Source: an uncultured Prevotella sp.
GTDB lineage: Bacteria > Bacteroidota > Bacteroidia > Bacteroidales > Bacteroidaceae
DNA: 64,000 nt
Reading direction: 5' to 3'
NCBI GenBank assembly: GCA_946998205.1
Contig: CAMPYJ010000001.1
Span: forward strand, 75,246-139,245
Program-made: the position numbers and the translations under genes
Part shown: in pieces, positions 36,106 through 44,291 of the stretch
Layout: each line of letters begins with the position of its first letter
Position numbering within the stretch: the stretch's first letter is position 1
Notes under the pieces: model-generated
Told to the model about the DNA's origin: nothing
Databases searched by the model: none
Seen by the model: only the letters and a program-made list of their open reading frames with translations

Positions 36106-36561
36106 ATGAATAAGAAAGAGCGTTTAGTCGCAGCAATAGAAAACGGTACCGTCATCGATCACATTCCTGCGGGCAAGACATATCAAGTTGTCAATCTCCT
36201 GAAACTCCAGTCATTGAACACACCCGTTACCGTTGGCAACAACTTCGTGTCAAAAAAGATTGGAAAGAAAGGCATCATCAAGGTTTCCGACAAGTTCTTC
36301 TCTGACGAAGAGATCAGCCGGCTCTCCGTGGTAGCCCCGAAAGTAGTACTCAACATCATCAAAGGCTACGAAGTGGTTGAGAAGAAAACCGTTGAGACAC
36401 CGAACGAATTGCGCGGCATCGTGAAATGCAATAACCCCATGTGCATCACCAACAACGAACCCATGCAAACGGTATTCCATGTGGTAGACAAGACGCATGG
36501 CTTGCTGAAATGCCACTATTGCGACAAAGAACAAGACATCAACAAGGTAGAACTCTGCTAA
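36106..36561 (+). CDS. pyrI: Aspartate carbamoyltransferase regulatory subunit
   Basis: This 151-residue subunit binds CTP/ATP and transmits allosteric control to PyrB. The N-terminal nucleotide-binding part begins with KERLVAAIENGTVIDHIPAG. The zinc site that contacts PyrB is Cys108, Cys113, Cys136 and Cys139 (CNNPMC and CHYC). The start at 36106 is preferred over in-frame upstream codons because it matches PyrI length and leaves pyrB intact. A palindromic element follows about 80 nt downstream and no intrinsic terminator is evident. Confidence 0.97.
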   Translation: MNKKERLVAAIENGTVIDHIPAGKTYQVVNLLKLQSLNTPVTVGNNFVSKKIGKKGIIKVSDKFFSDEEISRLSVVAPKVVLNIIKGYEVVEKKTVETPNELRGIVKCNNPMCITNNEPMQTVFHVVDKTHGLLKCHYCDKEQDINKVELC

Positions 36562-36641
36562 ACCACGGCCTGTCGAACTTCCTCAGAGGAAACCAATCGC
36601 AGACACTAAAGCGCGAACGGAACGCTGATGAAAACGAATTA

Positions 36642-36899
36642 GGGAGGTTCTATAAATTAGCTTTGACAGATTGTGAGACTATTTTTGAGGTCAATCTGCT
36701 TGTGAGTGAAGGAGTATAGCGAGCTATACGACTGAACAAACAAGCAAATTGAACCAAAAACGGAGCAAGCCGAATACAATCAAACTTGTTTGAATTGTTG
36801 AGGCGCAGCCTGTTTTATATAAAAAGAGTCCACAAGATGACAAAACGTAAAAAGACTGACACATAAAAAACTTTACGGTGGTAATTTATAGAACCGCCC
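36642..36899 (+). mobile_element. Palindromic MITE-like element, copy 8 (long form, 258 bp)
   Basis: The left end GGGAGGTTCTATAAATTA and right end TAATTTATAGAACCGCCC are flanked by ATTA on both sides (36638-36641 and 36900-36903). The 60-bp block is at 36761-36820, followed by AAAAA. It fills most of the 382-nt gap between pyrI and glyA and ends 44 nt before the glyA start, so it lies in or just before the glyA leader. Confidence 0.88.
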
Positions 36900-36943
36900 A
36901 TTAGCCTAAACGAAACATCATTACTCAAACCAAGATAAAAGAC

Positions 36944-38224
36944 ATGGAAAGAGACCAAGAAACATTCAATCTCATTGAGCAAGAGCATCAACGCCAGCTC
37001 AAAGGTATGGAACTCATCGCCTCAGAGAACTTTGTAAGCGACGAAGTGATGCAAGCCATGGGCTCGTACCTGACGAACAAATACGCCGAAGGACTTCCCG
37101 GAAAGCGTTATTATGGTGGCTGCCAGATTGTTGACCTGGTGGAGAACCTGGCGATTGCGCGTGTCAAAAGACTCTTCGGTGCCGAGTTCGCCAACGTTCA
37201 GCCGCACTCGGGCGCACAGGCAAACGCCGCCGTATTGCTGGCCGTATTGAAACCCGGCGACACATTCATGGGTCTCAACCTTGACCATGGCGGCCATCTG
37301 TCGCACGGAAGCAGCGTCAACACATCGGGCATCCTCTACCATCACATTGGCTACAACCTGAACAAGGAAACGGGACGGATAAATTATGACGAGATGGAAC
37401 AGCTGGCCCACAAACACCACCCGAAGCTGATTATCGGAGGAGGGTCGGCATACAGCCGCGAGTGGGACTATCAGCGCATGCGCCAGATTGCCGACGCGGT
37501 GGGGGCCTTACTAATGATTGACATGGCTCACCCGGCCGGACTGATCGCCGCCGGATTGCTGAACAATCCCGTCAAATATGCGCACATCGTCACCAGTACC
37601 ACGCACAAGACACTCCGCGGCCCACGCGGCGGCATCATTCTGATGGGCAAAGACTTTGAAAATCCATGGGGCCTGACCAATAAGAAAGGTGAGGTAAAGA
37701 TGATGTCGCAGCTGCTCAACAGCGCCGTGTTTCCCGGAACGCAAGGCGGCCCCCTTGAACATGTCATCGCAGCCAAGGCCGTTGGCTTCAGTGAGAATCT
37801 GCAACCTTCATGGAAAGAATATGCGCTGCAGGTTAAAAAGAACGCGGCCGTGTTGGCCGACGCTCTCTCGCAACGCGGCTTCAGCATCGTAAGTGGCGGA
37901 ACAGACAACCACTCGATGCTGGTTGACCTTCGCTCAAAATACCCCGATCTGACGGGTAAAGTGGCAGAGAACGCACTCGTTGCCGCCGACATCACCGTCA
38001 ACAAGAACATGGTTCCCTACGACACTCGTTCGGCATTTCAAACCAGCGGCGTCCGCCTTGGCACCGCAGCCATGACGACACGAGGTGCGAAAGAAGACGT
38101 CATGCTTCTCATTGCCGAACTCATCGAAGAGGTGTTGAACGCTCCTGATGACGAAAAGGTCATCGCAAGCGTGAGACAGAAGGTGAACGAAACAATGAAA
38201 AACTATCCCCTCTTCGCTTATTAA
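36944..38224 (+). CDS. glyA: Serine hydroxymethyltransferase
   Basis: This 426-residue PLP enzyme interconverts serine and glycine while charging tetrahydrofolate with a one-carbon unit. The substrate region ELIASENFVSDEVMQAMGS and YAEGLPGKRYYGGC are at the N-terminus, HSGAQANAAV follows, and the PLP lysine is Lys222 in STTHKTLRGPRGG. The length is normal. The promoter is not obvious; palindromic element copy 8 lies just upstream and may affect expression. Confidence 0.97.
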   Translation: MERDQETFNLIEQEHQRQLKGMELIASENFVSDEVMQAMGSYLTNKYAEGLPGKRYYGGCQIVDLVENLAIARVKRLFGAEFANVQPHSGAQANAAVLLAVLKPGDTFMGLNLDHGGHLSHGSSVNTSGILYHHIGYNLNKETGRINYDEMEQLAHKHHPKLIIGGGSAYSREWDYQRMRQIADAVGALLMIDMAHPAGLIAAGLLNNPVKYAHIVTSTTHKTLRGPRGGIILMGKDFENPWGLTNKKGEVKMMSQLLNSAVFPGTQGGPLEHVIAAKAVGFSENLQPSWKEYALQVKKNAAVLADALSQRGFSIVSGGTDNHSMLVDLRSKYPDLTGKVAENALVAADITVNKNMVPYDTRSAFQTSGVRLGTAAMTTRGAKEDVMLLIAELIEEVLNAPDDEKVIASVRQKVNETMKNYPLFAY

Positions 38225-38383
38225 GAGCCATCTCCAGACTGTCAACGATTACCGAACCCCTCCCATGTCCGAAAGAAGAATCCTTCGAGGCATGGCGGGT
38301 GGGGATGCGGTGCTGAATCCTCCTTTTCGCCAATCAACGAGCAATGTCAACGGCAGACTTATAAATGGAATTTAAAACTCAAC

Positions 38384-38581
38384 ATGACATACGTTGTTCA
38401 ATACACCATTATCACCGCTATCCTCATCGCAGCCGCAGCCTACGCAGGACGAAGAATCTACCTGACATGGAGACACTGCGGCGACAAATGCTACGGATGC
38501 AAAGGGTGTGCCCTGCGTAAACAGATGATGAAAAAACGTGCGTCTGCCCACCGGAAGCCCGCTTGTCATGAGAAAAAGTGA
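38384..38581 (+). CDS. Small Cys-rich membrane protein (FeoB-associated type)
   Basis: This 65-residue protein has one N-terminal membrane segment (about residues 5-22) and a cysteine cluster CGDKCYGCKGCALRKQ, ending in a basic tail. This layout matches the small 'FeoB-associated Cys-rich membrane protein' family, often next to ferrous-iron transporters, although no feoB is in this window. Translation probably starts at the ATG after a short AT-rich leader. The role is unknown; metal or redox binding by the cysteines is an inference. Confidence 0.7.
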   Translation: MTYVVQYTIITAILIAAAAYAGRRIYLTWRHCGDKCYGCKGCALRKQMMKKRASAHRKPACHEKK

Positions 38582-38589
38582 GGAAAATA

Positions 38590-38621
38590 TTTGTAAGAAC
38601 GAGTTATTTACCTTATCTTTG
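38590..38621 (+). promoter_or_regulatory. Bacteroidetes-type promoter of tRNA-Cys
   Basis: TTTG (38590-38593), 20 nt, then TATCTTTG (38614-38621) is a full consensus match. The tRNA begins 20 nt after the -7 box. Confidence 0.8.
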
Positions 38622-38640
38622 CAAACGCAAAACCACTTAC

Positions 38641-38711
38641 GGTACCTTGGCCGATCGGTTAGGTAACGGTCTGCAAAACCGTGTAGGGCAGTTCGACTCT
38701 GCCAGGTACCT
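38641..38711 (+). tRNA. tRNA-Cys (GCA)
   Basis: The 71-nt cloverleaf has acceptor stem GGTACCT/AGGTACC and discriminator base T (U73, expected for Cys). Anticodon stem ACGGT/ACCGT encloses loop CTGCAAA with anticodon GCA at 38673-38675, and T-stem GGCAG/CTGCC carries loop TTCGACT. CCA is not encoded. Confidence 0.95.
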
Positions 38712-38720
38712 CACAAATCA

Positions 38721-38763
38721 AAGAATCACAATCTTTTCAACGATGAACAAGATTGTGATTCTT
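38721..38763 (+). terminator. Hairpin after tRNA-Cys
   Basis: AAGAATCACAATCTT (38721-38735) and AAGATTGTGATTCTT (38749-38763) form a perfect 15-bp stem with a 13-nt loop. The T-run after it is short, so it may serve as processing or termination signal for the tRNA transcript and for the convergent esterase gene. Confidence 0.65.
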
Positions 38764-38813
38764 TCGTTTATGCCCATAGATGCACACAACATTCAGTGTG
38801 CAAATGGCTCACC

Positions 38814-39848
38814 TCAAGACTTCGGCAGGGACAGGACGATGGTTTTAAACCAATCTTTCATCACCCCACCCGCCTGGTTCTGCGAGTCAGACACCAAGAC
38901 CAACACCCGAGAGCCGTCGGACAGTTTGGGGCCAAGGCACATACCCTCGAAGTTGGCTATATCATGATGAAACAAAGAAAGATGGGTGGTCCATTTCGTC
39001 ACCAACCGTTTTTTCAAGTAAGGCATTGCCGCATTCAGAGAATCTGCCCCATCGACTGGAACGCCTTTTTGAGGGTGTACCAAAAACAATTTGTTGTTGA
39101 CAAAGGCACCCAGTTTAGAAGGTGGCGTATAAAATTCGCGTTCCAAGACCAATACACTGCCGTCATCGAGTGCCGTGACCTCCGGTACTCCCATGCCATA
39201 GAGATAAGCCTTCCTGTTTGCTTCAGGTGCGTCCATCAGATAGGCATACTGATGTAAAGGCCGAAAATCGGCGCTGAACGATTGCAAGCGCAACCTGTTA
39301 CGAACCCCATTTGTCGCTGTGGCCTGTTCGCCATCGCCCAGAAGCGTGCCTTCGTTACACGTCCAAAACGTCTGGGTGAGTTCGTTAAAGCTCAACGACT
39401 CCAACCCATAATTGCCCCTATCCCGCTGATAGACAGCTGGGACGTACAGTCTCCGGCTCATGAGATGCCCATCCATCGCATATTCTTTGATGGTGTTGTC
39501 GGCCTCACGGGTGACATACAGAGTTTTAGATGACGGCACATAAGTGACGGCCTCCATGTCCCCGTTTTTGTCCGTGTCGCCCCTGAAGCCAAGATTCTCC
39601 ACATGCAGAACGTCACCGGTGACAGGGTCGAGAGCTATTTTGAAAAGGAAGAAACCATCCTGCGGCGACTTGTCACTAACCACCGCATACACACTGTCAC
39701 CGATATAGGTGATGCCACTGTAATTCCCCGCCGGTATATCCTTCGGGAAACTACGTTGCTCGTTCACTCGCACTACCGTCAGCGAGTCTTGAGACTTTAC
39801 CGAACATACAGCCAACAAGAAGGCTGCCATTAAATAAATCTTTCTCAT
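38814..39848 (-). CDS. Secreted esterase-like/phytase-like beta-propeller protein
   Basis: This 344-residue protein has a signal peptide (ending VKSQ, about residue 20). It fits the 'esterase-like activity of phytase' family: AGNYSGITYIGDSVYAVVSD near the N-terminus, GDMEAVTYVPSSKTLYVTRE, GNYGLESLSFNELTQTFW and NFEGMCLGPKLSDGSRVLVL are the repeated propeller blades with the acidic positions expected of the family. The enzymatic substrate is not established. Upstream, a 67-bp block carrying a -7 box is tandemly duplicated (39873-39998). It is convergent with tRNA-Cys. Confidence 0.8.
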   Translation of the reverse strand: MRKIYLMAAFLLAVCSVKSQDSLTVVRVNEQRSFPKDIPAGNYSGITYIGDSVYAVVSDKSPQDGFFLFKIALDPVTGDVLHVENLGFRGDTDKNGDMEAVTYVPSSKTLYVTREADNTIKEYAMDGHLMSRRLYVPAVYQRDRGNYGLESLSFNELTQTFWTCNEGTLLGDGEQATATNGVRNRLRLQSFSADFRPLHQYAYLMDAPEANRKAYLYGMGVPEVTALDDGSVLVLEREFYTPPSKLGAFVNNKLFLVHPQKGVPVDGADSLNAAMPYLKKRLVTKWTTHLSLFHHDIANFEGMCLGPKLSDGSRVLVLVSDSQNQAGGVMKDWFKTIVLSLPKS

Positions 39849-39872
39849 CTTTTAAGAATAGGACGTAGGCAG

Positions 39873-39998
39873 AGCCAGAGGCAAACTTGTTTACCGTGAT
39901 AAGGCACAGCCCATCATCAGCAAAGATGGTGCAAGCCGAAGCCAAAGGAAAACTTGTTTACTATGGTAAGGCACAGCCCATCATCTGCAAAGGTAATA
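39873..39998 (-). repeat. Tandem duplication of a promoter segment
   Basis: Two units with a 67-bp period share AAACTTGTTTAC, GTAAGGCACAGCCCATCATC-like text and CAAAG. On the minus strand the distal unit has TACCTTTG (39988-39995), a consensus -7 box. The proximal unit has CATCTTTG (39921-39928), one base off. The proximal one lies about 73 nt before the esterase-like start codon. Confidence 0.7.
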
Positions 39999-40084
39999 TA
40001 TTCCCAACAACAAACTTCTGCTTTTCTGCACAGATTCACAAAACTTTTGAATATTCTGAATATACCAATACCACATGATGCACA

Positions 40085-41098
40085 CTAATTCATAGTCTGT
40101 TGTCTACCTCTTCGAACAACAGACCTGAGCGTGAAATAGAGTTCTTCTTGGATTCTGAACATCCGCCATGAAAAGCGTAGCGGCATATACCCGAATTTAT
40201 ATTTTAACCTTTTATATAACCTGTGCACCTCGATACCACTCCATATCCGATGAAGTTCACGCATGCCCATCACAGACTCCTCGGCAGAAAGCCGTTTTCT
40301 GTAAGAATAATGAAAATAATATAAATCTATCAATACCAGCCAGCGCACATTTTCATAAGTTGTTAACACATCATCGCTTACGTTAAGTTGTATCAACTGC
40401 TTCTTCATACTTTCGTTGGCACGAAGATAATCAAACCTGCTTCCACCAATAACATGTGTTACAGAGTGGGGATTGTAGTGGTAGTAGTACTCTCCATGAC
40501 AACAACTCACTTGCTTAGAAAACAAATAATGCAGTCGTGTACTGTTATCATCACTGTAGGTCTTACACGTGTCATCGTACGGGAATTGTTTGAAAAGAGC
40601 GGTTTTCGCAGCATAAACACCGTGAATTTTCCACGTCAAGCTGTCTTTGAACGCCTCGTATCCAGACCTTTCGTCAAAAAAATCCATGTCATATTCCTGT
40701 GCGGTTGAATTGTCACCTCCAAGGGTGAGGAGCTTGAAAAGCACGCAGTCTACTTGTGGGTGTTTTTCAAAAACCTGCAAAGCCTCTTCCAAAGCATCGG
40801 GCGCAAACGTATCATCGCAATCTAAAAACGTGGTGTAATGGGCGTTGATAAATTTAATTCCTTCGTTGCGGGCATGTGCTGCTCCATAGTTTTGACTTAA
40901 ATGAAGAACCTCAATTCGCCGGTCAGCAGCAGCATACAATTGTAATATTTTCCAAGAATTGTCCGTAGAGCCGTCGTCTATACAAATCACTTGAATGTCT
41001 TTGAGGGTTTGTCGCAGCAACGAATCCAAGCATCTTTTCAGATACTCGCTGCCATTATAAACCGCCACCAATATCGCAAATGATGCTATTTTTTCCAT
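40085..41098 (-). CDS. Family 2 glycosyltransferase
   Basis: This protein of about 337 residues starts MEKIASFAILVAVYNGSEYL. A start farther upstream is possible in frame but would lie inside the flippase gene. The GT-A nucleotide-sugar fold continues as CLDSLLRQTLKDIQVICIDD; the metal motif is FLDCDDTF (about residues 88-95). The C-terminal half is less conserved and rich in aromatic residues. The gene overlaps the end of the flippase gene by 13 nt, so the two are translated together, pointing to synthesis and export of a surface polysaccharide. The sugar is unknown. Confidence 0.85.
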   Translation of the reverse strand: MEKIASFAILVAVYNGSEYLKRCLDSLLRQTLKDIQVICIDDGSTDNSWKILQLYAAADRRIEVLHLSQNYGAAHARNEGIKFINAHYTTFLDCDDTFAPDALEEALQVFEKHPQVDCVLFKLLTLGGDNSTAQEYDMDFFDERSGYEAFKDSLTWKIHGVYAAKTALFKQFPYDDTCKTYSDDNSTRLHYLFSKQVSCCHGEYYYHYNPHSVTHVIGGSRFDYLRANESMKKQLIQLNVSDDVLTTYENVRWLVLIDLYYFHYSYRKRLSAEESVMGMRELHRIWSGIEVHRLYKRLKYKFGYMPLRFSWRMFRIQEELYFTLRSVVRRGRQQTMN

Positions 41099-42570
41099 AC
41101 TCGTAATTTCAAACGTGTCCACAAATCGGTCTTTTTTCTCAATATGCGCAACGACACCCACAGACTCAACAGGACGACCGCCACGCCCCCACCCCAATAC
41201 AACCAGCCATGGGTTGACAACACCAAGGCGTAAGTCAACAAGCCCAGCATGAGTTGGATGCCTAAATATCGCCACACCGAATTGGACATATTATATTGAT
41301 AGGTGGTGTGCATAAAATAAAATAGCATAAAAAAATCCAATGCAGCTACCAAGGTGACAGCCATTCCAGCACCTAATAACTCATAATAGTGGAATCCTGC
41401 GATAACAGCAAGCACCAACACGACATCGTAGATAGCCTCTACGAGAAGGTACAGCCTCGAATTGCCTTTTGCCAACGGAATGTAAGCAATGGGTAGTTTG
41501 ACAGCTCGCCAATACATCGCCAGCACCAAGGTCTGCACCATGGCCTGAAGCGACACGAACTCTTTACTATACAGCAGCGGCAACAACACCGGAACACCTA
41601 CCATGAACATCACCAACATAGGCGAAATGAGCAACAACGACACTTCTATCTGACTGTTGACCGTTTCGTTCAACAGCGCGCCTGTGTGCTTGATGGACGA
41701 CAAGCGTGGAAAGAAATCGGTTTCCATGGCAGAAAACACCAAACCCGCATACGTCATCGTCATCATATAAGCGGCATTAAACAAGCCAACGGTCTCTACC
41801 GATCCCAACACGTTAAGGTAGCGGCGTATCAGGAAATCGGCACCGCTTCCCAAAATACCTGCCAGCACAAAAGCCACTCCAATCTTGAGCATAGGACTCC
41901 CCTGCAACAATAAAGTTTTGCTCCAGTTAAAACGTATAGTGTATTGTCTATGAGAGTAATAAATGGTGAGCAGCATTTGTGTCAAGGCGACAATGATGAG
42001 TGAAGGAACAATAGCAGCCTTACGCCAGATGTAGAACAAAGGAATGGAGGTAATCAATGCGCCTACCATGTTGAGAAAAGAGATTTTCGCCAACGACTTG
42101 AGTTGTCGTAAGGCTTTCAAAATGGCCAACTCTCCTCCCGTCACCGCCATTAGGAATACCACTACCGACAGCAAAACGAAATGCAAAGAGTGGTCGCCCC
42201 AGCCAAAGACCCACCGACTGAGCATGGGACTTATCATCATGCACACAGCCATACCCAACAATGCCGTCAACACGCTCCACAGACGCACACAGTCAATACA
42301 ACGTCTCATGTAGGCCTCGTCGTGCTGTTCGAAAACAGCAGACAGTTCCCTGACGGCACTCATGCTTAATCCAAAATTAGTGGAGTCGCTAACCAGTTTG
42401 GTTGTGGAATTGAAGAGCGACATCAGCCCCATGCCCTCGGCACCGAGAAGAAGAGCCACCAACTTATTGCGAACAATGCCTACCAAGATGCCAAGCCCTT
42501 GCACACCGCCAAAAAGACCAGTGTATTTTAAGATATGGGTATAGGTTTTATTGCGATTCTCGTTTGTCAT
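41086..42570 (-). CDS. Polysaccharide flippase (Wzx/MATE-type)
   Basis: This 494-residue integral membrane protein has about 12-14 hydrophobic helices. The N-terminal YTGLFGGVQGLGILVGIVRN and ALLLGAEGMGLMSLFNST are typical of O-antigen/teichoic-acid flippases of the MATE-like superfamily. FPRLSSIKHTG and MVQTLVLAMYWRAVKLPIAY follow in the middle. It probably moves lipid-linked sugar units across the inner membrane. It forms a two-gene operon with the downstream glycosyltransferase, much smaller than a full O-antigen locus. Confidence 0.88.
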   Translation of the reverse strand: MTNENRNKTYTHILKYTGLFGGVQGLGILVGIVRNKLVALLLGAEGMGLMSLFNSTTKLVSDSTNFGLSMSAVRELSAVFEQHDEAYMRRCIDCVRLWSVLTALLGMAVCMMISPMLSRWVFGWGDHSLHFVLLSVVVFLMAVTGGELAILKALRQLKSLAKISFLNMVGALITSIPLFYIWRKAAIVPSLIIVALTQMLLTIYYSHRQYTIRFNWSKTLLLQGSPMLKIGVAFVLAGILGSGADFLIRRYLNVLGSVETVGLFNAAYMMTMTYAGLVFSAMETDFFPRLSSIKHTGALLNETVNSQIEVSLLLISPMLVMFMVGVPVLLPLLYSKEFVSLQAMVQTLVLAMYWRAVKLPIAYIPLAKGNSRLYLLVEAIYDVVLVLAVIAGFHYYELLGAGMAVTLVAALDFFMLFYFMHTTYQYNMSNSVWRYLGIQLMLGLLTYALVLSTHGWLYWGGGVAVVLLSLWVSLRILRKKTDLWTRLKLRVWKK

Positions 42571-42673
42571 CTTGGTATAAACGAATAAAAGTAAATTTTA
42601 TTACGTTTTTAGCGTAAAACCCCACGGTGACGCAAAACGTAAGTTCAATTAAACTTACGCTGGCTGAGATTGC

Positions 42674-42865
42674 AGGCGACTCTATAAATTACCACCGTAA
42701 ACTTTTTTATGTCAGTCGTTTTTACGTTTTGTCATCTCGTGGACTCTTTTGCGTTCATTTTTTTTGTTCGGTCAGTCGTATAGCTCGCTATACTCCTTCA
42801 CCCACTAACAAATTGACCTCAAAAATGATCTCGCAATCTGTCAAAGCCGATTTATAGAAACACCC
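42674..42865 (-). mobile_element. Palindromic MITE-like element, copy 9 (short form, degenerate)
   Basis: The ends AGGCGACTCTATAAATTA and TTTATAGAAACACCC are decayed and no longer fully complementary, and flanks do not match, so this is an older copy. It lies upstream of the flippase gene in an 868-nt gap shared with repeat locus B. Confidence 0.75.
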
Positions 42866-42992
42866 TTAAACTGAAGTTGCCTCATATCATCAAGAGGAGT
42901 TTGATGAAGAAGCAACCCTCACGAAAGCGAGAGCGGGTCCCAAGGAAGAATTTGATTTGCTCGCACCAACCATGCCAAGACGTGCCTGTAAA

Positions 42993-43200
42993 GACATGGT
43001 TTGTGCGCGTTTTCAATTGCATAGACTTTGAACGTCAAAGGCGTGTGAATTGAACGCCAATGCCAATGACTTTGGAAACCAATGTCATTGGCATTGGCTC
43101 GCAAGGTGGATGCGCCCGCTCGCCTGCCGAGCGGTTTGCTCAAACTATGTGTCAGCAAACATGGCAAGATGTCGCACACCTGAAAAAACGGATAGATAAA
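42993..43200. repeat. Word-shuffled palindromic intergenic repeat, locus B
   Basis: It is homologous to locus A through shared flanking blocks (GTTTTCAATTGCAT, GGTGGATGCGC, CTCAAACTATGTGTCAGCAA). The core has an almost perfect 19-bp inverted repeat: CCAATGCCAATGACTTTGG (43057-43075), AAA, then CCAATGTCATTGGCATTGG (43079-43097), with one mismatch. Nothing further is recognised between it and the rpsP promoter. Confidence 0.65.
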
Positions 43201-43374
43201 ATGTCGTGACACATCTTTGATTTCCTGAAAGTACCGGCGGTTCCTCCTGGCAGTGACGCGAGCTGACGGGGCCTGCCGCTGAAAAGGCACCTCCCCGGGC
43301 GGTTGTTTTGTTAATATAGCTTAACAAGATGTCATTCTAAGAGATGATGTTGAGACCGATTGACTTTTTTATCG

Positions 43375-43382
43375 TAATTTTG
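43375..43382 (+). promoter_or_regulatory. Candidate -7 box for rpsP
   Basis: TAATTTTG fits TAnnTTTG, 57 nt before the rpsP start; a TTG at 43350-43352 may be a loosely spaced -33 element. Confidence 0.5.
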
Positions 43383-43438
43383 CACACGCTGTCACGAGTT
43401 GACGGCATTAATTCAAACCTAAAAATAATAAGACAAAA

Positions 43439-43978
43439 ATGGCAACAAAGATTAGATTGCAGCGCGGCGGACGCAAAGGCTATGCTTTCTACAGCATCGT
43501 AATCGCTGACGCAAGAGCACCACGAGATGGTAGATTTATTGAAAAGATTGGAACGTATAACCCCAATACGAATCCAGCAGCTGTAGATTTGAATTTCGAC
43601 AGAGCTCTTTACTGGCTCGAGGTTGGCGCACAACCCACAGACACAGCCCGTAACATTCTCAAGCGCGAGGGCGTTTACCTCATGAAACACCTGCGCGGCG
43701 GAGTAAAGAAGGGCGCATTTGACGAAGCAGCCATGCAAACCAAATTCGATGCTTGGAAACAAGATAAGGTAAAGGGATTGCAGGCATGCGCTGAGAACGA
43801 AGCTAAAGCAAAGAAAGACGCTCAGGTAAAAGTACTTGAGGAAGAAAAGAAAATCAATGCGGAAATTGCAAAGAAAGTGGCAGAAAAGAAAGCTGCTGCC
43901 GCCAAGGCCGCTGAAGTAGCAGCTAATGCTGAAAACGCAGAAGCCGCCTCCGCAGAAGAAGCTCCCGCGGAAGCTTAA
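43439..43978 (+). CDS. rpsP: 30S ribosomal protein S16
   Basis: This 179-residue small-subunit protein has the S16 core at residues 1-85 (KIRLQRGGRKGYAFYSIVIA, DGRFIEKIGTYNPNT, ALYWLEVGAQPTDTARNIL). A long Ala/Glu/Lys-rich tail (about 105-179) is typical of Bacteroidetes S16 and absent in the roughly 80-residue E. coli protein. Its TAA stop is the last base before palindromic element copy 10, and the terminator lies beyond that element at 44207-44247. Confidence 0.96.
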   Translation: MATKIRLQRGGRKGYAFYSIVIADARAPRDGRFIEKIGTYNPNTNPAAVDLNFDRALYWLEVGAQPTDTARNILKREGVYLMKHLRGGVKKGAFDEAAMQTKFDAWKQDKVKGLQACAENEAKAKKDAQVKVLEEEKKINAEIAKKVAEKKAAAAKAAEVAANAENAEAASAEEAPAEA

Positions 43979-44177
43979 GGGTGATTCTATAAATTAGCTT
44001 TGACAGGTTGTGAGACTATTTTCTGAGGTCAATTCGTTTGTGTGTGTGAAGGAGTATAGAGAGCTGTACGACTAAACGAACAAGCAAATTGAACCAAAAA
44101 AAAGAGTCCACAAGATGACAAAACGTAAAAAAAAACTGACCCCAAAAACTTTACAGGGGTAATTTACAGAACCGCAC
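43979..44177 (+). mobile_element. Palindromic MITE-like element, copy 10 (short form, 199 bp)
   Basis: It starts GGGTGATTCTATAAATTA directly after the rpsP stop codon and ends AATTTACAGAACCGCAC. TTAA flanks both sides (43975-43978 and 44178-44181), and the left copy includes the rpsP TAA stop. It lies between rpsP and its terminator, so it is part of the rpsP transcript. Confidence 0.85.
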
Positions 44178-44206
44178 TTAATATAAGCTTCTTAAAAAGG
44201 AATATT

Positions 44207-44247
44207 GAAAAAGGTCAACATGTATCATTACATGTTGACCTTTTTTT
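44207..44247 (+). terminator. Intrinsic terminator, probably of rpsP
   Basis: AAAAGGTCAACATGTA and TACATGTTGACCTTTT form a perfect 16-bp stem with a TCAT loop and a T7 tail. Confidence 0.85.
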
Positions 44248-44291
44248 CTGATAATAAGCATAAAGGTATACAACCACTTCATTAAGATATA

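Noticed and set aside
22410..43200. Spaced repeats considered as a CRISPR array
   Set aside because: Copies are tens of kilobases apart or differ in core order; there is no regular repeat-spacer array and no cas gene.
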